The position numbers and the translations under genes are program-made. DNA of 64,000 nucleotides, from the NCBI RefSeq assembly GCF_004297405.1, contig NZ_SCVC01000030.1, positions 124,001 to 188,000 on the forward strand, read 5' to 3'. Under the pieces are notes generated by a model. It searched no databases. It was not told the origin of the DNA and worked only from the letters and a program-made list of their open reading frames with translations. Source of the DNA: Reyranella sp. (GTDB taxonomy: Bacteria; Pseudomonadota; Alphaproteobacteria; Reyranellales; Reyranellaceae). Shown one piece after another: positions 43,274 to 51,850 of this stretch; the stretch's first letter is position 1, and the number at the start of each line of letters is the position of its first letter.

Positions 43274-44355
43274 TGTCTTCCTCTCAGATCATCCCGCCCG
43301 GCTCCACCATCGGCATCCTGGGCGGCGGGCAGTTGGGGCGCATGACGGCGCTGGCCGCGGCGCGGCTCGGCTATCGCTCGATCATCTACGCGCCCGACGA
43401 ACACTCGATCGCCGCCGAGGTTTCGGCAGGCTATGTGCGCGGCGCTTACGATGACGCGGCCGCCCTCGCCGCCTTCGCCCAGCAGGTCGACGTCATCACC
43501 TACGAGTTCGAGAACGTGCCGGAAGCCGCCGTGCTCGAATGCCAGAAGCTGAAGCCGGTCCGTCCGGGCACGATGCCGATCCACCTCGCCCAGCACCGGC
43601 TGCGCGAGAAGGATTTCCTGCGCACCTTGGGCATCGGCACGGCCGACTACCGGCCGATCCGCTCCGAGGCCGATATCGCCGCGGCGGCCGCGTTCCCGGG
43701 CGCCCTGCCCGGCATCCTGAAGACCTGCACCGAAGGCTATGACGGCAAGGGCCAGGCCAGGGTCGCCGACAAGGCCGCACTGGCGGCGGCCTGGGCCGAT
43801 CTCGGCAAGCGCGAATGCATCCTCGAAGCGCTGGTGCCGTTCCGCTGCGAGGTCTCGGCCATCGTGGCGCGCGGGCAGGACGGCGAGACGCGCTGCTTCC
43901 CGATCGGCCGCAACGAACATCAGGGCGGCATCCTGCGCACCACGACCGTGCCGGCCGACCTGCCGGCGGCAACGCTCGCGACGGCAGAACGCTATGGCGT
44001 GCTGCTGGCCGAGGGGCTGGACCTGGTGGGCCTGGTGGCGCTCGAGATGTTCGTCACCGCCGACGGCACGGTGCTGGCCAACGAGTTCGCACCACGCCCG
44101 CATAATTCCGGCCACTGGACCATCGACGCCTGCGCCACCAGCCAGTTCGAGCAGCTCGTGCGCGCCGTGTGCGGCCTGCCGCTGGGTTCGGTCGAGGCGC
44201 TGGCGCCCTCACGCATGGAAAACCTGATCGGCGACGAGGCGCTCGACTGGCCACGCTATCTCACCGAGCCCGCCGCGCGGCTGCATCTCTACGGCAAGGG
44301 CACCCCGCGCCCCGGCCGCAAGATGGGCCACGTCACCTACGTGCTAAGGCCTTAG
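43273..44355 (+). CDS. purK: N5-carboxyaminoimidazole ribonucleotide synthase (PurK)
   Basis: 360-aa ATP-grasp enzyme making N5-CAIR from AIR, ATP and bicarbonate, upstream of the PurE step. It begins TIGILGGGQLGRMTALAAARLGYRSIIYAPD and contains VITYEFENVP, LKTCTEGYDGKGQ (glycine-rich ATP loop), EALVPFRCEVSAIVARGQDGE, LVALEMFVTADGTVLANEFAPRPHNSGHWTIDAC and the family end KMGHVTYVL. The 3' end lies in a direct repeat whose second copy is at 45594-45614, beyond the fic gene. Confidence 0.97.
   Translation: MSSSQIIPPGSTIGILGGGQLGRMTALAAARLGYRSIIYAPDEHSIAAEVSAGYVRGAYDDAAALAAFAQQVDVITYEFENVPEAAVLECQKLKPVRPGTMPIHLAQHRLREKDFLRTLGIGTADYRPIRSEADIAAAAAFPGALPGILKTCTEGYDGKGQARVADKAALAAAWADLGKRECILEALVPFRCEVSAIVARGQDGETRCFPIGRNEHQGGILRTTTVPADLPAATLATAERYGVLLAEGLDLVGLVALEMFVTADGTVLANEFAPRPHNSGHWTIDACATSQFEQLVRAVCGLPLGSVEALAPSRMENLIGDEALDWPRYLTEPAARLHLYGKGTPRPGRKMGHVTYVLRP
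44324..44345 (+). repeat. Direct repeat at the 3' end of purK (left flank of the fic insertion)
   Basis: GGGCCACG-TCACCTACGTGCT here is repeated with few mismatches as CGGCCCCA-TCACCTACGTGCT at 45594-45614. The 13 bases TCACCTACGTGCT (44333-44345 and 45602-45614) are identical. The two copies bracket the fic gene and its upstream palindromes, like target or attachment-site duplications. Confidence 0.65.
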
Positions 44356-44361
44356 AGGCGC

Positions 44362-45501
44362 TTACGGCTGCTCACGGTCAGTGATCCCGGCGAGCGCCAG
44401 ATAGTAGCGCGTGTGCTTGAGTTCGCCGGTTCGCGACAGCGCCCCCTTTGCCACGAGGTCCTGCAAATCCCTCGTGGCGGTCGCCCGTGAGGCCTTCGTT
44501 ATCGTGATGTAGTTCTCGGCACTCAGACCGCCTTTGAACCCGTCAAGCCCTTCCCGAAACATGCGGGCAACGACCCTCTCCTGGCGCTCGTTCATCTGGC
44601 CCTGCAGGCGCTCGTAGAACCTCGCCTTGGCCATGTAGAAGTCGACACGCTTGATCGTGGTGGCCTGCGCTTCCAGAACGGTGTCGGCAAAGTAGAGCAG
44701 CCAGTCGGTGATCTCCGTCTCCCGGCTGCTGTGTTCGAGCGCCGCGTAGTACGTCTTGCGCCTGCGCTCGATGGTGTAGGCCAGAGCGATCAGGGTCGGC
44801 CGGCCCAATCCCTGCGCCAAGGTCTTTTCGGCAACGGCGCGGCCGATGCGGCCATTGCCGTCCTCGAACGGGTGAATGCATTCGAAATAGAGGTGCGCGA
44901 TGCCCGCACGCGTCAAAGGCGGTAATGGACGCTTTCCATCGGGCGCGCTGTCATTGAACCAACTCACGAAGGCTTTCATTTCCTTCGGGACGGCCTTCGA
45001 GGGCGGCGCTTCGAAGTGCACTTTCCTCTTGTGAAGGGGGCCGGAGACGATCTGCATCGGATCGCCCTGACTGCGATACGTTCCGATATCCTTGATGCCC
45101 TTCTCTCCGGCCATCAGCATGGCATGCCAGCCGAACATCGTCTTGTCCGCGAGGGGAGATGCGAAGGTCCGGTAGAGATCGACCATCATCTCCGCGACAC
45201 CGCGCTCGGCATCGGGCACGCGGGCGCCGTCCTTGCCCCCATCCTTACCCAGGCCGAACTGCTGGATCAGGGATGACTGGACGCTATCGCGATTGAGGAG
45301 TTCGCCCTCGATCTCGGAGGTCTTGAGCGCTTCGTCGCGGATAAGTTCGATCCTGAGCCGGTCCTGATCATCCGCCCCAACATGACGGAAGGCGCCGACG
45401 AACTCGCCCGACTGAAGCAGGAACTGGCGCTCCAGATCGTCCAGCGCGCTCGCCCGGTAGGTGAAATCAGGCCATTCAGGCTGCTGCCAGATCCACTCCA
45501 T
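44362..45501 (-). CDS. Fic-domain AMP transferase with N-terminal inhibitory motif (class II)
   Basis: 379-aa Fic protein predicted to transfer AMP, or another phosphate group, to protein targets. The core motif is HPFEDGNGRIGRA, the canonical HPFx(D/E)GNGRxxR. An N-terminal T-x3-EG inhibitory motif lies in LKTSEIEGELLN, so activity should be self-restrained, as in class II Fic proteins. The N-terminus (MEWIWQQPEWPDFTY) matches the DUF4172 domain, and the C-terminus has a winged-helix segment (GLSAENYITITKASRATATRDLQDLVAKGAL). It interrupts the purK-COQ9 neighbourhood and is bracketed by direct repeats. Confidence 0.93.
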   Translation of the reverse strand: MEWIWQQPEWPDFTYRASALDDLERQFLLQSGEFVGAFRHVGADDQDRLRIELIRDEALKTSEIEGELLNRDSVQSSLIQQFGLGKDGGKDGARVPDAERGVAEMMVDLYRTFASPLADKTMFGWHAMLMAGEKGIKDIGTYRSQGDPMQIVSGPLHKRKVHFEAPPSKAVPKEMKAFVSWFNDSAPDGKRPLPPLTRAGIAHLYFECIHPFEDGNGRIGRAVAEKTLAQGLGRPTLIALAYTIERRRKTYYAALEHSSRETEITDWLLYFADTVLEAQATTIKRVDFYMAKARFYERLQGQMNERQERVVARMFREGLDGFKGGLSAENYITITKASRATATRDLQDLVAKGALSRTGELKHTRYYLALAGITDREQP

Positions 45502-45529
45502 GAGCTATAGACATCCTTTCTATAGCTCA
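45501..45529. promoter_or_regulatory. Palindrome TGAGCTATAG-N9-CTATAGCTCA at the fic start
   Basis: A 10-bp perfect inverted repeat with a 9-base spacer abuts the ATG of fic at 45501 and includes its first base. Its spacer contains the ribosome-binding AAGGA on the minus strand. A second copy is 45 bases further upstream. Likely a DNA operator for autoregulation, or an mRNA hairpin hiding the ribosome site. Confidence 0.65.
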
Positions 45530-45545
45530 CGATACCATAGTTTCA

Positions 45546-45574
45546 TGAGTTATAGGAACGACGCCTATAGCTCA
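45546..45574. promoter_or_regulatory. Second palindrome TGAGTTATAG-N9-CTATAGCTCA upstream of fic
   Basis: Same arms and spacer length as the copy at 45501-45529, with one mismatch. The spacing of 45 bases suggests two operator sites on one face of the helix, flanking the promoter (the TATAG arms resemble a -10 region). Confidence 0.6.
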
Positions 45575-45593
45575 CGCTTGGCGCTGGACGGCC

Positions 45594-45614
45594 CGGCCCC
45601 ATCACCTACGTGCT
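45594..45614 (+). repeat. Direct repeat, right flank of the fic insertion
   Basis: CGGCCCCA-TCACCTACGTGCT, matching the purK 3' end. It overlaps the stop of the COQ9 gene (minus strand), so purK and COQ9 probably overlapped tail-to-tail before the insertion. Confidence 0.65.
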
Positions 45615-46282
45615 GCCGGGCGGCCGCCGGGCTTGGAGCCGCCACCGGTCCATGACTGGACCTGGCTCTTCAGCTTCTCGAACTTCATCACGTCCTCGAT
45701 GCGGCGGTCGAGGAAGGACCAGGTCTGCTCGGCGCCGGGCGAGCGGTCGTTCAGCCAGTAGAGCAAGGTCGAGGAGTAGACGCCGGCCAGGGTCGCGCGC
45801 TTGGTGTAGAAATTGAAGTCGGTGCTGGTGTCGCCGGCGGCGTACCACATGGCGTCGACCGTCTTGTAGAGCAGCTTCAGCCCCAGCCCGGCATGGAAGG
45901 GCAGCGACAGCACGGCCAGCGCCCGCCGCGCCGCCTCGCGGTTGCCGGCATGGCGCTCCAGCCGGATGCGGACGGCGGCCTTGATGCGATCGCGGATCTT
46001 GAGCGCGGCGACGCCCTCCTTCTCCATGTCCTCGACCGTCCGGATATCGGCGAGCTCGCTGACATGGGTCAGGACCTGGATCGGCCCGCCGGGAAACAGG
46101 CGGTCGGCCTCGCCCGCCGGCAGCTCCAGCCGCCGGCCCGCCGCCGCCAGCGCCGTGCGGGTCCAGCCCTCGAAGGCGGCCTCGGCGGTGACGGCGTCGG
46201 CCAGCCGGTCGCGCAGGGCGGCGTCTGGATCGGTGGGGGTCCGGTCCATTTCCGCAGAATCAGGGGTGTTTTCTTCGCTCAT
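45602..46282 (-). CDS. COQ9-family ubiquinone biosynthesis protein
   Basis: 226-aa lipid-binding protein of the COQ9 family, with a TetR-like fold. In eukaryotes COQ9 presents quinone intermediates to COQ7. Blocks: GWTRTALAAAGRRLELPAGEADRLFPGGP, IRDRIKAAVRIRLERHAGNREAARRALAVLSLPFHAGLGLKLLYKTVDAMWYAAGDTSTDFNFYTKRATLAGVYSSTLLYWLND, the family signature. ATG 46282 is preferred to the longer frame. It is divergent from rpsU, a gene order common in alphaproteobacteria. Confidence 0.94.
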   Translation of the reverse strand: MSEENTPDSAEMDRTPTDPDAALRDRLADAVTAEAAFEGWTRTALAAAGRRLELPAGEADRLFPGGPIQVLTHVSELADIRTVEDMEKEGVAALKIRDRIKAAVRIRLERHAGNREAARRALAVLSLPFHAGLGLKLLYKTVDAMWYAAGDTSTDFNFYTKRATLAGVYSSTLLYWLNDRSPGAEQTWSFLDRRIEDVMKFEKLKSQVQSWTGGGSKPGGRPAARR

Positions 46283-46406
46283 AGGTGGGAATATAGGCCC
46301 CGTGCGGGGGGTTCCCAAGGGTAGCGCCCTGTGATACCTACGCCGCCTCAGTTTCGGCCCCGGAGGGTTTCCGGGGCCTGTCGCCATATGGAAGGAAGCG
46401 ATCGCA

Positions 46407-46610
46407 GTGCAGGTTCTCGTTCGTGAAAACAACGTCGATCAGGCGCTGCGCGTCCTGAAGAAGAAGATGCAGCGCGAAGGGATCTTCCGTGAGATGAAGC
46501 TTCGCCGCAACTACGAGAAGCCCTCCGAGCGCCGCGCCCGCGAGCGCGCCGAGGCCATCCGCCGCACGCGCAAGCTGATGCGCAAGCGCATGGAGCGCGA
46601 GGGCTACTAG
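46407..46610 (+). CDS. rpsU: 30S ribosomal protein S21
   Basis: 67-aa highly basic ribosomal protein: [61 protein letters not shown], a textbook S21. GTG 46407 follows GAAGGAAG. S21 takes part in initiation by the small ribosomal subunit. A strong terminator follows at 46652. Confidence 0.97.
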   Translation: MQVLVRENNVDQALRVLKKKMQREGIFREMKLRRNYEKPSERRARERAEAIRRTRKLMRKRMEREGY

Positions 46611-46651
46611 CTCTCTTTATCTGTCCTCATCGAGCGACAGAGACGACGACA

Positions 46652-46680
46652 CCCCCGGCAACACCGGGGGTTTTGTTTTG
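46652..46680 (+). terminator. Rho-independent terminator after rpsU
   Basis: CCCCCGG-CAACA-CCGGGGG stem-loop followed by TTTTGTTTTG. It lies 42 bases after the rpsU stop and just before the end of the convergent small gene at 46682, so it may work in both directions. Confidence 0.9.
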
Positions 46681-46681
46681 G

Positions 46682-46912
46682 CTACGCCCTTCCGGGGCGC
46701 GACCTGCCCTTGGATCGCGAGTCCGTCCTTCGCTCATGAGGCGGCTGTGCAACCGATTGCACGGCTATCTCGTCGGCTCGACGCTGCGCCTGAAGTGCGC
46801 GCAGCCGTTTGAACACCTCTCGCGACGGTATGCTCGACCGCGGGTCAGCCATCACCGCGTCGACATATCGCCGAAGCTCGTCGGATGTCATGGGTCTGTT
46901 GGTGTGAGGCAT
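46682..46912 (-). CDS. Small hypothetical protein
   Basis: 76-aa frame; ATG 46912 has GGAGGG seven bases upstream. The protein MPHTNRPMTSDELRRYVDAVMADPRSSIPSREVFKRLRALQAQRRADEIA looks helical and charged, like short antitoxin or stability proteins, but I recognise no family. The C-terminal part is Arg-rich. It is downstream of the HAD gene on the same strand and convergent with rpsU. The near-palindrome GTGCAACCGATTGCAC lies inside it. Confidence 0.55.
   Translation of the reverse strand: MPHTNRPMTSDELRRYVDAVMADPRSSIPSREVFKRLRALQAQRRADEIAVQSVAQPPHERRTDSRSKGRSRPGRA
46747..46762. repeat. Near-perfect 16-bp palindrome GTGCAACCGATTGCAC
   Basis: One mismatch from the perfect palindrome at 27311; the following bases (GGC) also match. 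It is inside the small gene at 46682-46912. It is more likely a repeat fragment than an operator. Confidence 0.35.
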
Positions 46913-46975
46913 GCGATGGCCCTCCATCGAGCGGCCATTCTATCACACTGCCGCGCCGCCGGCTTGCCCCTGGCG

Positions 46976-47590
46976 CTACTTCAGCAGCGCCTCGATCGCG
47001 GCATCGAGTTCGGGGACGTCTGTCACGACGGCATCGGGGGTTTCGGCTTCGGTGCGGGGGCGCTGGCGGCGCCAGCGGCCGGAGCGGAACTGGATGGTCG
47101 TCATGCCGCTCGCCTTGGCGGGCGCGATGTCGGTGTCGAGGCGGTCGCCGACGAAGAGGCAGGCCGCGGGCGGCACATCGACCTCGCGGGCAAACAGCTC
47201 CGCGATCCCTGCCCGCTCCAGCCGCGGCCACTGATGCGACGGGTCGATCACGCCGAGCACGAGTCCGCGCACGTGCAAGCGTTGCAGCAGGCCGTCGATG
47301 CCGGGGCGCAACTGGAAGACATCGAGATTGCCCACCATGGCGCGCATCCGCTGGCGCACTCGCGCGATGGTCTGCGGATCGCCGCCGCACAGCGTCTCGA
47401 TCATGTGCACGTAAGTATCGGGTGCGAAGGCAGCGACAGCGGCGTCCGAGGCTTCCTCGACCATCGTCTGGTCGACCCTGATGCCTTCCAGCCCGCACGA
47501 CGCCGCAATGGCGCCGTCGACCGCGCTTTCCCAGGCGAACTCGAGATCGAGAGCGCCGCCGACGTCGAAGAGGATGGCTTTGTATTTCAT
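46976..47590 (-). CDS. HAD-superfamily hydrolase
   Basis: 204-aa phosphatase-like protein. Motif I is divergent: KAILFDVGGALDLEFAWESAVDGAIAASCG, with FDVGGAL in place of DxDGTL. A Lys in the REVDVPPAACLFVGDRLDTDIAPAKASGMTTIQF segment and the GDRLDTDI motif IV fit the family. One helical cap is inserted (DQTMVEEASDAAVAAFAPDTYVHMIETLCGGD). The substrate is probably a small phosphate ester; the second acidic residue in motif I is missing, so activity is uncertain. Confidence 0.82.
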   Translation of the reverse strand: MKYKAILFDVGGALDLEFAWESAVDGAIAASCGLEGIRVDQTMVEEASDAAVAAFAPDTYVHMIETLCGGDPQTIARVRQRMRAMVGNLDVFQLRPGIDGLLQRLHVRGLVLGVIDPSHQWPRLERAGIAELFAREVDVPPAACLFVGDRLDTDIAPAKASGMTTIQFRSGRWRRQRPRTEAETPDAVVTDVPELDAAIEALLK

Positions 47591-47593
47591 GCC

Positions 47594-47619
47594 GGGCGCG
47601 CGACTTCAGTGGCGCGCCC
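47594..47619. repeat. GGGCGCGC palindromic repeat, related to the 16968 element
   Basis: GGGCGCGC-GACTTCAGTG-GCGCGCCC, with 8-bp perfect arms. The core CGACTTCAGTGGCGCG differs at only two positions from the 16968 copy. It lies between the HAD gene and pntB. Confidence 0.7.
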
Positions 47620-47631
47620 AGGCCGCGCGTG

Positions 47632-49041
47632 TCAGTGCGACGAGCCTTCGAGGGCCTTCACGATGTTTTCGCACATCACCTTGGCGTCGGCGAAGAGCAT
47701 CATCGTGTTGTCGCGGAAGAACAGTTCGTTGTCGACGCCGGCATAGCCCGAGGCCATGCCGCGCTTCACGAACAGCACGGTCTGCGCCTTCTCGACGTCG
47801 AGGATGGGCATGCCGTAGATCGCGCTCTTGGGATCGGTCTTGGCGGCCGGATTGGTCACGTCGTTGGCGCCGATCACGAAGGCCACATCGGTCGCCGCGA
47901 AGTCGCGGTTGATGTCGTCCAGCTCGAAGACCTCGTCGTAGGGCACATTGGCTTCGGCCAGCAGCACGTTCATGTGGCCCGGCATGCGGCCCGCCACCGG
48001 ATGGATGGCGTAGCGCACCTGCACGCCGTCCTTCTTCAGGAGATCGGCCATCTCACGCAGCGCGTGCTGCGCCTGGGCGACGGCCATGCCGTAGCCCGGC
48101 ACGATGATCACCGAGCCCGCGTTCTTCATCAGGAAGGCCGCATCCTCGGCCGAGCCCGCCTTGACCGGCTTGTCGGTCTTCGCGGCGGGACCGCCGGCGC
48201 TGCTGCTGTCGGTGCCGAAGCCGCCCAGGATCACGTTGAAGATCGAGCGGTTCATGCCCTTGCACATGATGTAGCTCAGGATCGCGCCCGACGAGCCGAC
48301 CAGCGCACCGGTGACGATCAGCGCCGTGTTGCCCAGGGTGAAGCCGATGCCGGCCGCCGCCCAGCCCGAATAGGAGTTGAGCATCGACACGACCACCGGC
48401 ATGTCGGCGCCGCCGATCGGCAGGATGAGCAGGAAGCCCAGCGCCAGCGACAGCACGATCAGCAGCACGAAGGTCGAGGGGTGGCCGCGCATGGCGAACC
48501 ACACCAGCAGCACGACCAGCGCAATGCCGAGCAGCGCGTTCAGCGGATGCTGGCCGCGGAAGACCAGAGGCGAACCGGAGACCAGGCCCTGCAGCTTGGC
48601 GAAGGCCACAATCGAGCCGGTGAAGGTGATGGCGCCGATGATGGTGCCGAGGCCCATCTCGATCAGGCTCTGCACCTTGATCTTGCCGACCGTGCCCAGG
48701 CCAAAGGCTTCGGGCGAAATGAAGGCTGCGGCCGCCACGAACACCGCCGCGAGGCCGACCAGCGAATGGAAGGCCGCCACGAGCTGCGGCAGCGCCGTCA
48801 TCTGGATGCGCATCGCCACGAAGGTGCCGATCGCGCCGCCGATGATCAGGCCCGCGACGATCAGCCAGGGCGAGACGACGCCCGGCGTGGCCACGGTGAC
48901 GCCGATGGCGATCACCATGCCGACGATGCCGTAGAGGTTGCCGGCGCGCGACGTGGTGGGCGAGCTGAGCCCGCGCAGCGCCATGATGAAGCAGATGGCC
49001 GCGATCAGATAGCCGTAGGCGGCCAGTTCCTGGGTGAACAT
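47632..49041 (-). CDS. pntB: NAD(P) transhydrogenase beta subunit
   Basis: 469-aa membrane subunit of the proton-translocating transhydrogenase, which uses the proton gradient to reduce NADP+ with NADH. The N-terminal half is a bundle of about nine transmembrane helices (AAYGYLIAAICFIMALRGLSSPTTSRAGN onward). The soluble C-terminal domain III binds NADP(H): VIIVPGYGMAVAQAQHALREMADLLKKDGVQVRYAIHPVAGRMPGHMNVLLAEANVPYDEVFELDDIN and FVIGANDVTNPAAKTDPKS. Last gene of pntAA-pntAB-pntB. Confidence 0.97.
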   Translation of the reverse strand: MFTQELAAYGYLIAAICFIMALRGLSSPTTSRAGNLYGIVGMVIAIGVTVATPGVVSPWLIVAGLIIGGAIGTFVAMRIQMTALPQLVAAFHSLVGLAAVFVAAAAFISPEAFGLGTVGKIKVQSLIEMGLGTIIGAITFTGSIVAFAKLQGLVSGSPLVFRGQHPLNALLGIALVVLLVWFAMRGHPSTFVLLIVLSLALGFLLILPIGGADMPVVVSMLNSYSGWAAAGIGFTLGNTALIVTGALVGSSGAILSYIMCKGMNRSIFNVILGGFGTDSSSAGGPAAKTDKPVKAGSAEDAAFLMKNAGSVIIVPGYGMAVAQAQHALREMADLLKKDGVQVRYAIHPVAGRMPGHMNVLLAEANVPYDEVFELDDINRDFAATDVAFVIGANDVTNPAAKTDPKSAIYGMPILDVEKAQTVLFVKRGMASGYAGVDNELFFRDNTMMLFADAKVMCENIVKALEGSSH

Positions 49042-49070
49042 CCCTTAATCTCTCCGCTTGCGCCCTGGGC

Positions 49071-49496
49071 CTACTTCTTGACCGGCTGTTTCTTCTTGAA
49101 CATCGACAGCATGCGGTGCGTAACGATGAAGCCGCCGAAGATGTTCACGGCGGCCAGCGCCACGGCGATGAAGCCGAAGATCTGCGCCGCGCCCATACCC
49201 TGCAGGCCGGCGGCCAGCAGCGCGCCGACGATGATCACCGAGGAGACGGCGTTGGTGACGGCCATCAGCGGCGAATGCAGCGCCGGCGTCACCCGCCAGA
49301 CCACGTAGTAGCCCACGAAGCAGGCCAGCGCGAAGATGGTCAGCAGCGCCACGAACGGCATGTGGCCGTCGGGAATGCCGACCGGCGTCGCCGCCGCCGC
49401 ATCGGTGATCTGCTGCGCCACGGCCTTGAGCTGCGTGGCCAGATCCTGTGCCTGGGTCGCGAGCTTGGAGGCTTCGCCTGCGATCTTGTCGTCCAT
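49071..49496 (-). CDS. pntAB: NAD(P) transhydrogenase alpha subunit, membrane part
   Basis: 141-aa protein carrying the transmembrane segment that in E. coli forms the C-terminus of PntA. Three to four hydrophobic helices follow a helical N-terminus ([50 protein letters not shown]). The sequence is typical of the split alphaproteobacterial arrangement. It starts 16 bases after pntAA and ends 29 before pntB. Confidence 0.95.
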   Translation of the reverse strand: MDDKIAGEASKLATQAQDLATQLKAVAQQITDAAAATPVGIPDGHMPFVALLTIFALACFVGYYVVWRVTPALHSPLMAVTNAVSSVIIVGALLAAGLQGMGAAQIFGFIAVALAAVNIFGGFIVTHRMLSMFKKKQPVKK

Positions 49497-49512
49497 TGGG
49501 GACAGCTCCCTT

Positions 49513-50664
49513 TTAGCTCTGCTGGACCAGCGAGGGATGCACGATCTGGCCGTCGCGCGTGACCAGCGTGCCTTTCACGACCTCGTCCTCGAGGTTGATG
49601 GTGAGCGCCTTGGTCTCCTTGTCGACCATGGGCGTGATGAAGTTGAGCAGGTTGCGCGAGAACAGCGAGGAGGCATCGGTCGCCAGCTCGCCCGGCAGGT
49701 TGGCCGGCCCCACGATCTTCACGCCGTACTTCTCGACGACCCGGCCGTATTCGGAGAGCGGGCAGTTGCCGCCCTGTTCGACGGCCATGTCGACGATCAC
49801 CGAGCCCGGCTTCATGGTCTTCACCATGTCCTCGCTCACCAGCACCGGCGCCTTGCGGCCGGGAATGAGCGCGGTGGTGACCACGATGTCCTGCAGCTTG
49901 ATATGGTCGGCCACGAGGGCCGCCTGCTTGGCGCGATATTCCGCGCTCATCTCCTTGGCATAACCGCCCGCGGTCTCGGCCGCCTTGAACTCGTCGTCCT
50001 CGATGGCGACGAACTTGGCGCCGAGCGACTGGACCTGCTCCTTAGTCGCGGGCCGCACGTCGGTCGCGGTCACGATCGAGCCGAGGCGGCGCGCGGTGGC
50101 GATCGCCTGCAGGCCGGCGACGCCCACGCCCATGATGAAGGCGCGCGAGGGCGCCAGCGTGCCGCCGGGCGTCATCATCTGCGGGAAGATGCGGCCATAG
50201 TTGTTGGCCGCCAGCAGCACCGCCTTGTAGCCCGCGAGGTTGGCCTGCGAGGACAGGATATCCATCGACTGCGCACGCGTGATGCGCGGGATCAGCTCCA
50301 GTGCAAAAGACGTCACGCCCTTGGACGCCAGCGCCTGCACGAGGTCCTTGTTGATGAGCGCGCCGAGCGGCGACATCAGGGTTTGACCCTGGCGCAGCAG
50401 CGCAAGCTCGTCCGTGCCTTCCGCCGCCGACATCGGCCGCTGGATCTTGAACACGATGTCACCCGCGGCAAAGGCCGCCGCCGCATCCGGCACGATCGTT
50501 GCTCCGGCATCGGCATAGGCCTGGTCGGTATAGGCGGCCGCGATGCCCGCACCGGCCTCGATCGTGATCTCCGCGCCCAGCGCTTTCAGCTTCTTGACGG
50601 TTTCGGGAGTGGCGGCCACGCGGGTTTCGTGCGGGCGGCGTTCTTTGACGATGGAGATCTTCAT
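49513..50664 (-). CDS. pntAA: NAD(P) transhydrogenase alpha subunit, NAD-binding part
   Basis: 383-aa soluble domain I that binds NAD(H). It begins [47 protein letters not shown], with the family RVAATP pattern. [27 protein letters not shown] is the nucleotide-binding loop, and [47 protein letters not shown] is the alanine-dehydrogenase-like block. First gene of the transhydrogenase operon, which supplies NADPH. Confidence 0.97.
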   Translation of the reverse strand: MKISIVKERRPHETRVAATPETVKKLKALGAEITIEAGAGIAAAYTDQAYADAGATIVPDAAAAFAAGDIVFKIQRPMSAAEGTDELALLRQGQTLMSPLGALINKDLVQALASKGVTSFALELIPRITRAQSMDILSSQANLAGYKAVLLAANNYGRIFPQMMTPGGTLAPSRAFIMGVGVAGLQAIATARRLGSIVTATDVRPATKEQVQSLGAKFVAIEDDEFKAAETAGGYAKEMSAEYRAKQAALVADHIKLQDIVVTTALIPGRKAPVLVSEDMVKTMKPGSVIVDMAVEQGGNCPLSEYGRVVEKYGVKIVGPANLPGELATDASSLFSRNLLNFITPMVDKETKALTINLEDEVVKGTLVTRDGQIVHPSLVQQS

Positions 50665-50839
50665 GACTTGTTCAGATCGCTCGGCATGATCGGTTACAGA
50701 TCGGTGGGAACGCGAAAAGACGCATCTTGCCGGGCACCATGCACAGCGTTCCGTTCTTTGCCAAGCCGGTTTTTCGCCGCGCGATCACTGTGGCTCGAGC
50801 GATGGTTTAATCGCAGTGAACAGCGCGTCATACTGCAGC

Positions 50840-51844
50840 ATGTCCGATAATCGACCTGCCATCCTCACCGGCTTCCATTTCACCAAGACGACGCTCGGCG
50901 CCTTCTCCGAGGGCTATGACATCGTCGGTCACATGGACAAGCCAGACCTGGCGTTGATCCCACCCGGCGTCGCCGATCGCGTACAGGCGCTGGTGACGAC
51001 CGGCAGCGTCGGCGCCACCGACAAGTTGATGGCGGCGTTTCCGCGGCTGTCGCTGATCTGCTGCTACGGCACCGGCTACGAGCGCATGGACCTCGAAGCC
51101 GCGCGCCGCCGCAACATCATGATCACGCACGGCGCCGACGCGAACGCGCCCGATGTCGCGGAGATGGCGGTGGGCCTCGTGCTCGCCACGCACCGCCGCA
51201 TCGTACGCGCCGACAAGATGATCCGCCGTGGCGAGTGGACCAAGCGCATCCCCAACCGCTTCGGGTCGATCTCGGGCCTGACCGGCGCGAAGTTCGGCAT
51301 CCTGGGTCTCGGCGCCATTGGCCTGGAGATCGCGCGGCGCATGAAGGGCTTCGATGTCGAGATCGGTTACTGCAACCGCAACAAGCGCGACGATGTCGAC
51401 TTCCCCTACTTCGCCGACGTGATGGATCTGGCGAAGTGGAGCGACATCCTGATGGTGGTGCTGCGTTCCGACGCCTCGAACCGGCACATCATCAACGCCG
51501 AAGTGTTGAAGGCGCTGGGGCCGCGCGGCCATCTCGTCAACATCAGCCGCGGCTGGGCCGTCGACGAAGCCGCCCTCGCCCACGCACTGCGCAACAACAT
51601 CATCGAAGGCGCAGCACTCGACGTGTTCGACGAGGAACCCTACGAGGGCACCGAACTGCTCGACATCGACAACCTCGTGATGACGCCGCACTTCGGCGGC
51701 GGCACCGAACATGCGCAGCGCCGCATGACGGCGAGCGTCCGCGCCAACCTCGACAATCACTTCGCCGGCAAGCCGGTAGCGACGCCCGTGCCCGAACTGC
51801 GCGAGTGGGCGAAGTCTGCGGATGCACCGAAGCCGAAGGCGTAG
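50840..51844 (+). CDS. D-2-hydroxyacid dehydrogenase family protein
   Basis: 334-aa NAD(P)-dependent dehydrogenase. The nucleotide-binding motif is KFGILGLGAIGLEIARRMKGFDVEIGYCNRNKRDD. The catalytic Arg is probably in MVVLRSDASNRH, Glu in GAALDVFDEEPYEGTELLDIDNLVMTPHFGGGTEHA, and His in TPHFGGGT, as in the glyoxylate/hydroxypyruvate reductase group. GTG 50816 is an alternative start; I prefer ATG 50840 (MSDNRPAILTGF). It reduces or oxidises a short 2-keto or hydroxy acid. Confidence 0.9.
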   Translation: MSDNRPAILTGFHFTKTTLGAFSEGYDIVGHMDKPDLALIPPGVADRVQALVTTGSVGATDKLMAAFPRLSLICCYGTGYERMDLEAARRRNIMITHGADANAPDVAEMAVGLVLATHRRIVRADKMIRRGEWTKRIPNRFGSISGLTGAKFGILGLGAIGLEIARRMKGFDVEIGYCNRNKRDDVDFPYFADVMDLAKWSDILMVVLRSDASNRHIINAEVLKALGPRGHLVNISRGWAVDEAALAHALRNNIIEGAALDVFDEEPYEGTELLDIDNLVMTPHFGGGTEHAQRRMTASVRANLDNHFAGKPVATPVPELREWAKSADAPKPKA

Positions 51845-51850
51845 AGTTCT

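Noticed and set aside
47629..49308. 559-codon plus-strand frame, His/Arg/Asp-rich
   Set aside because: Antisense to pntB and pntAB.
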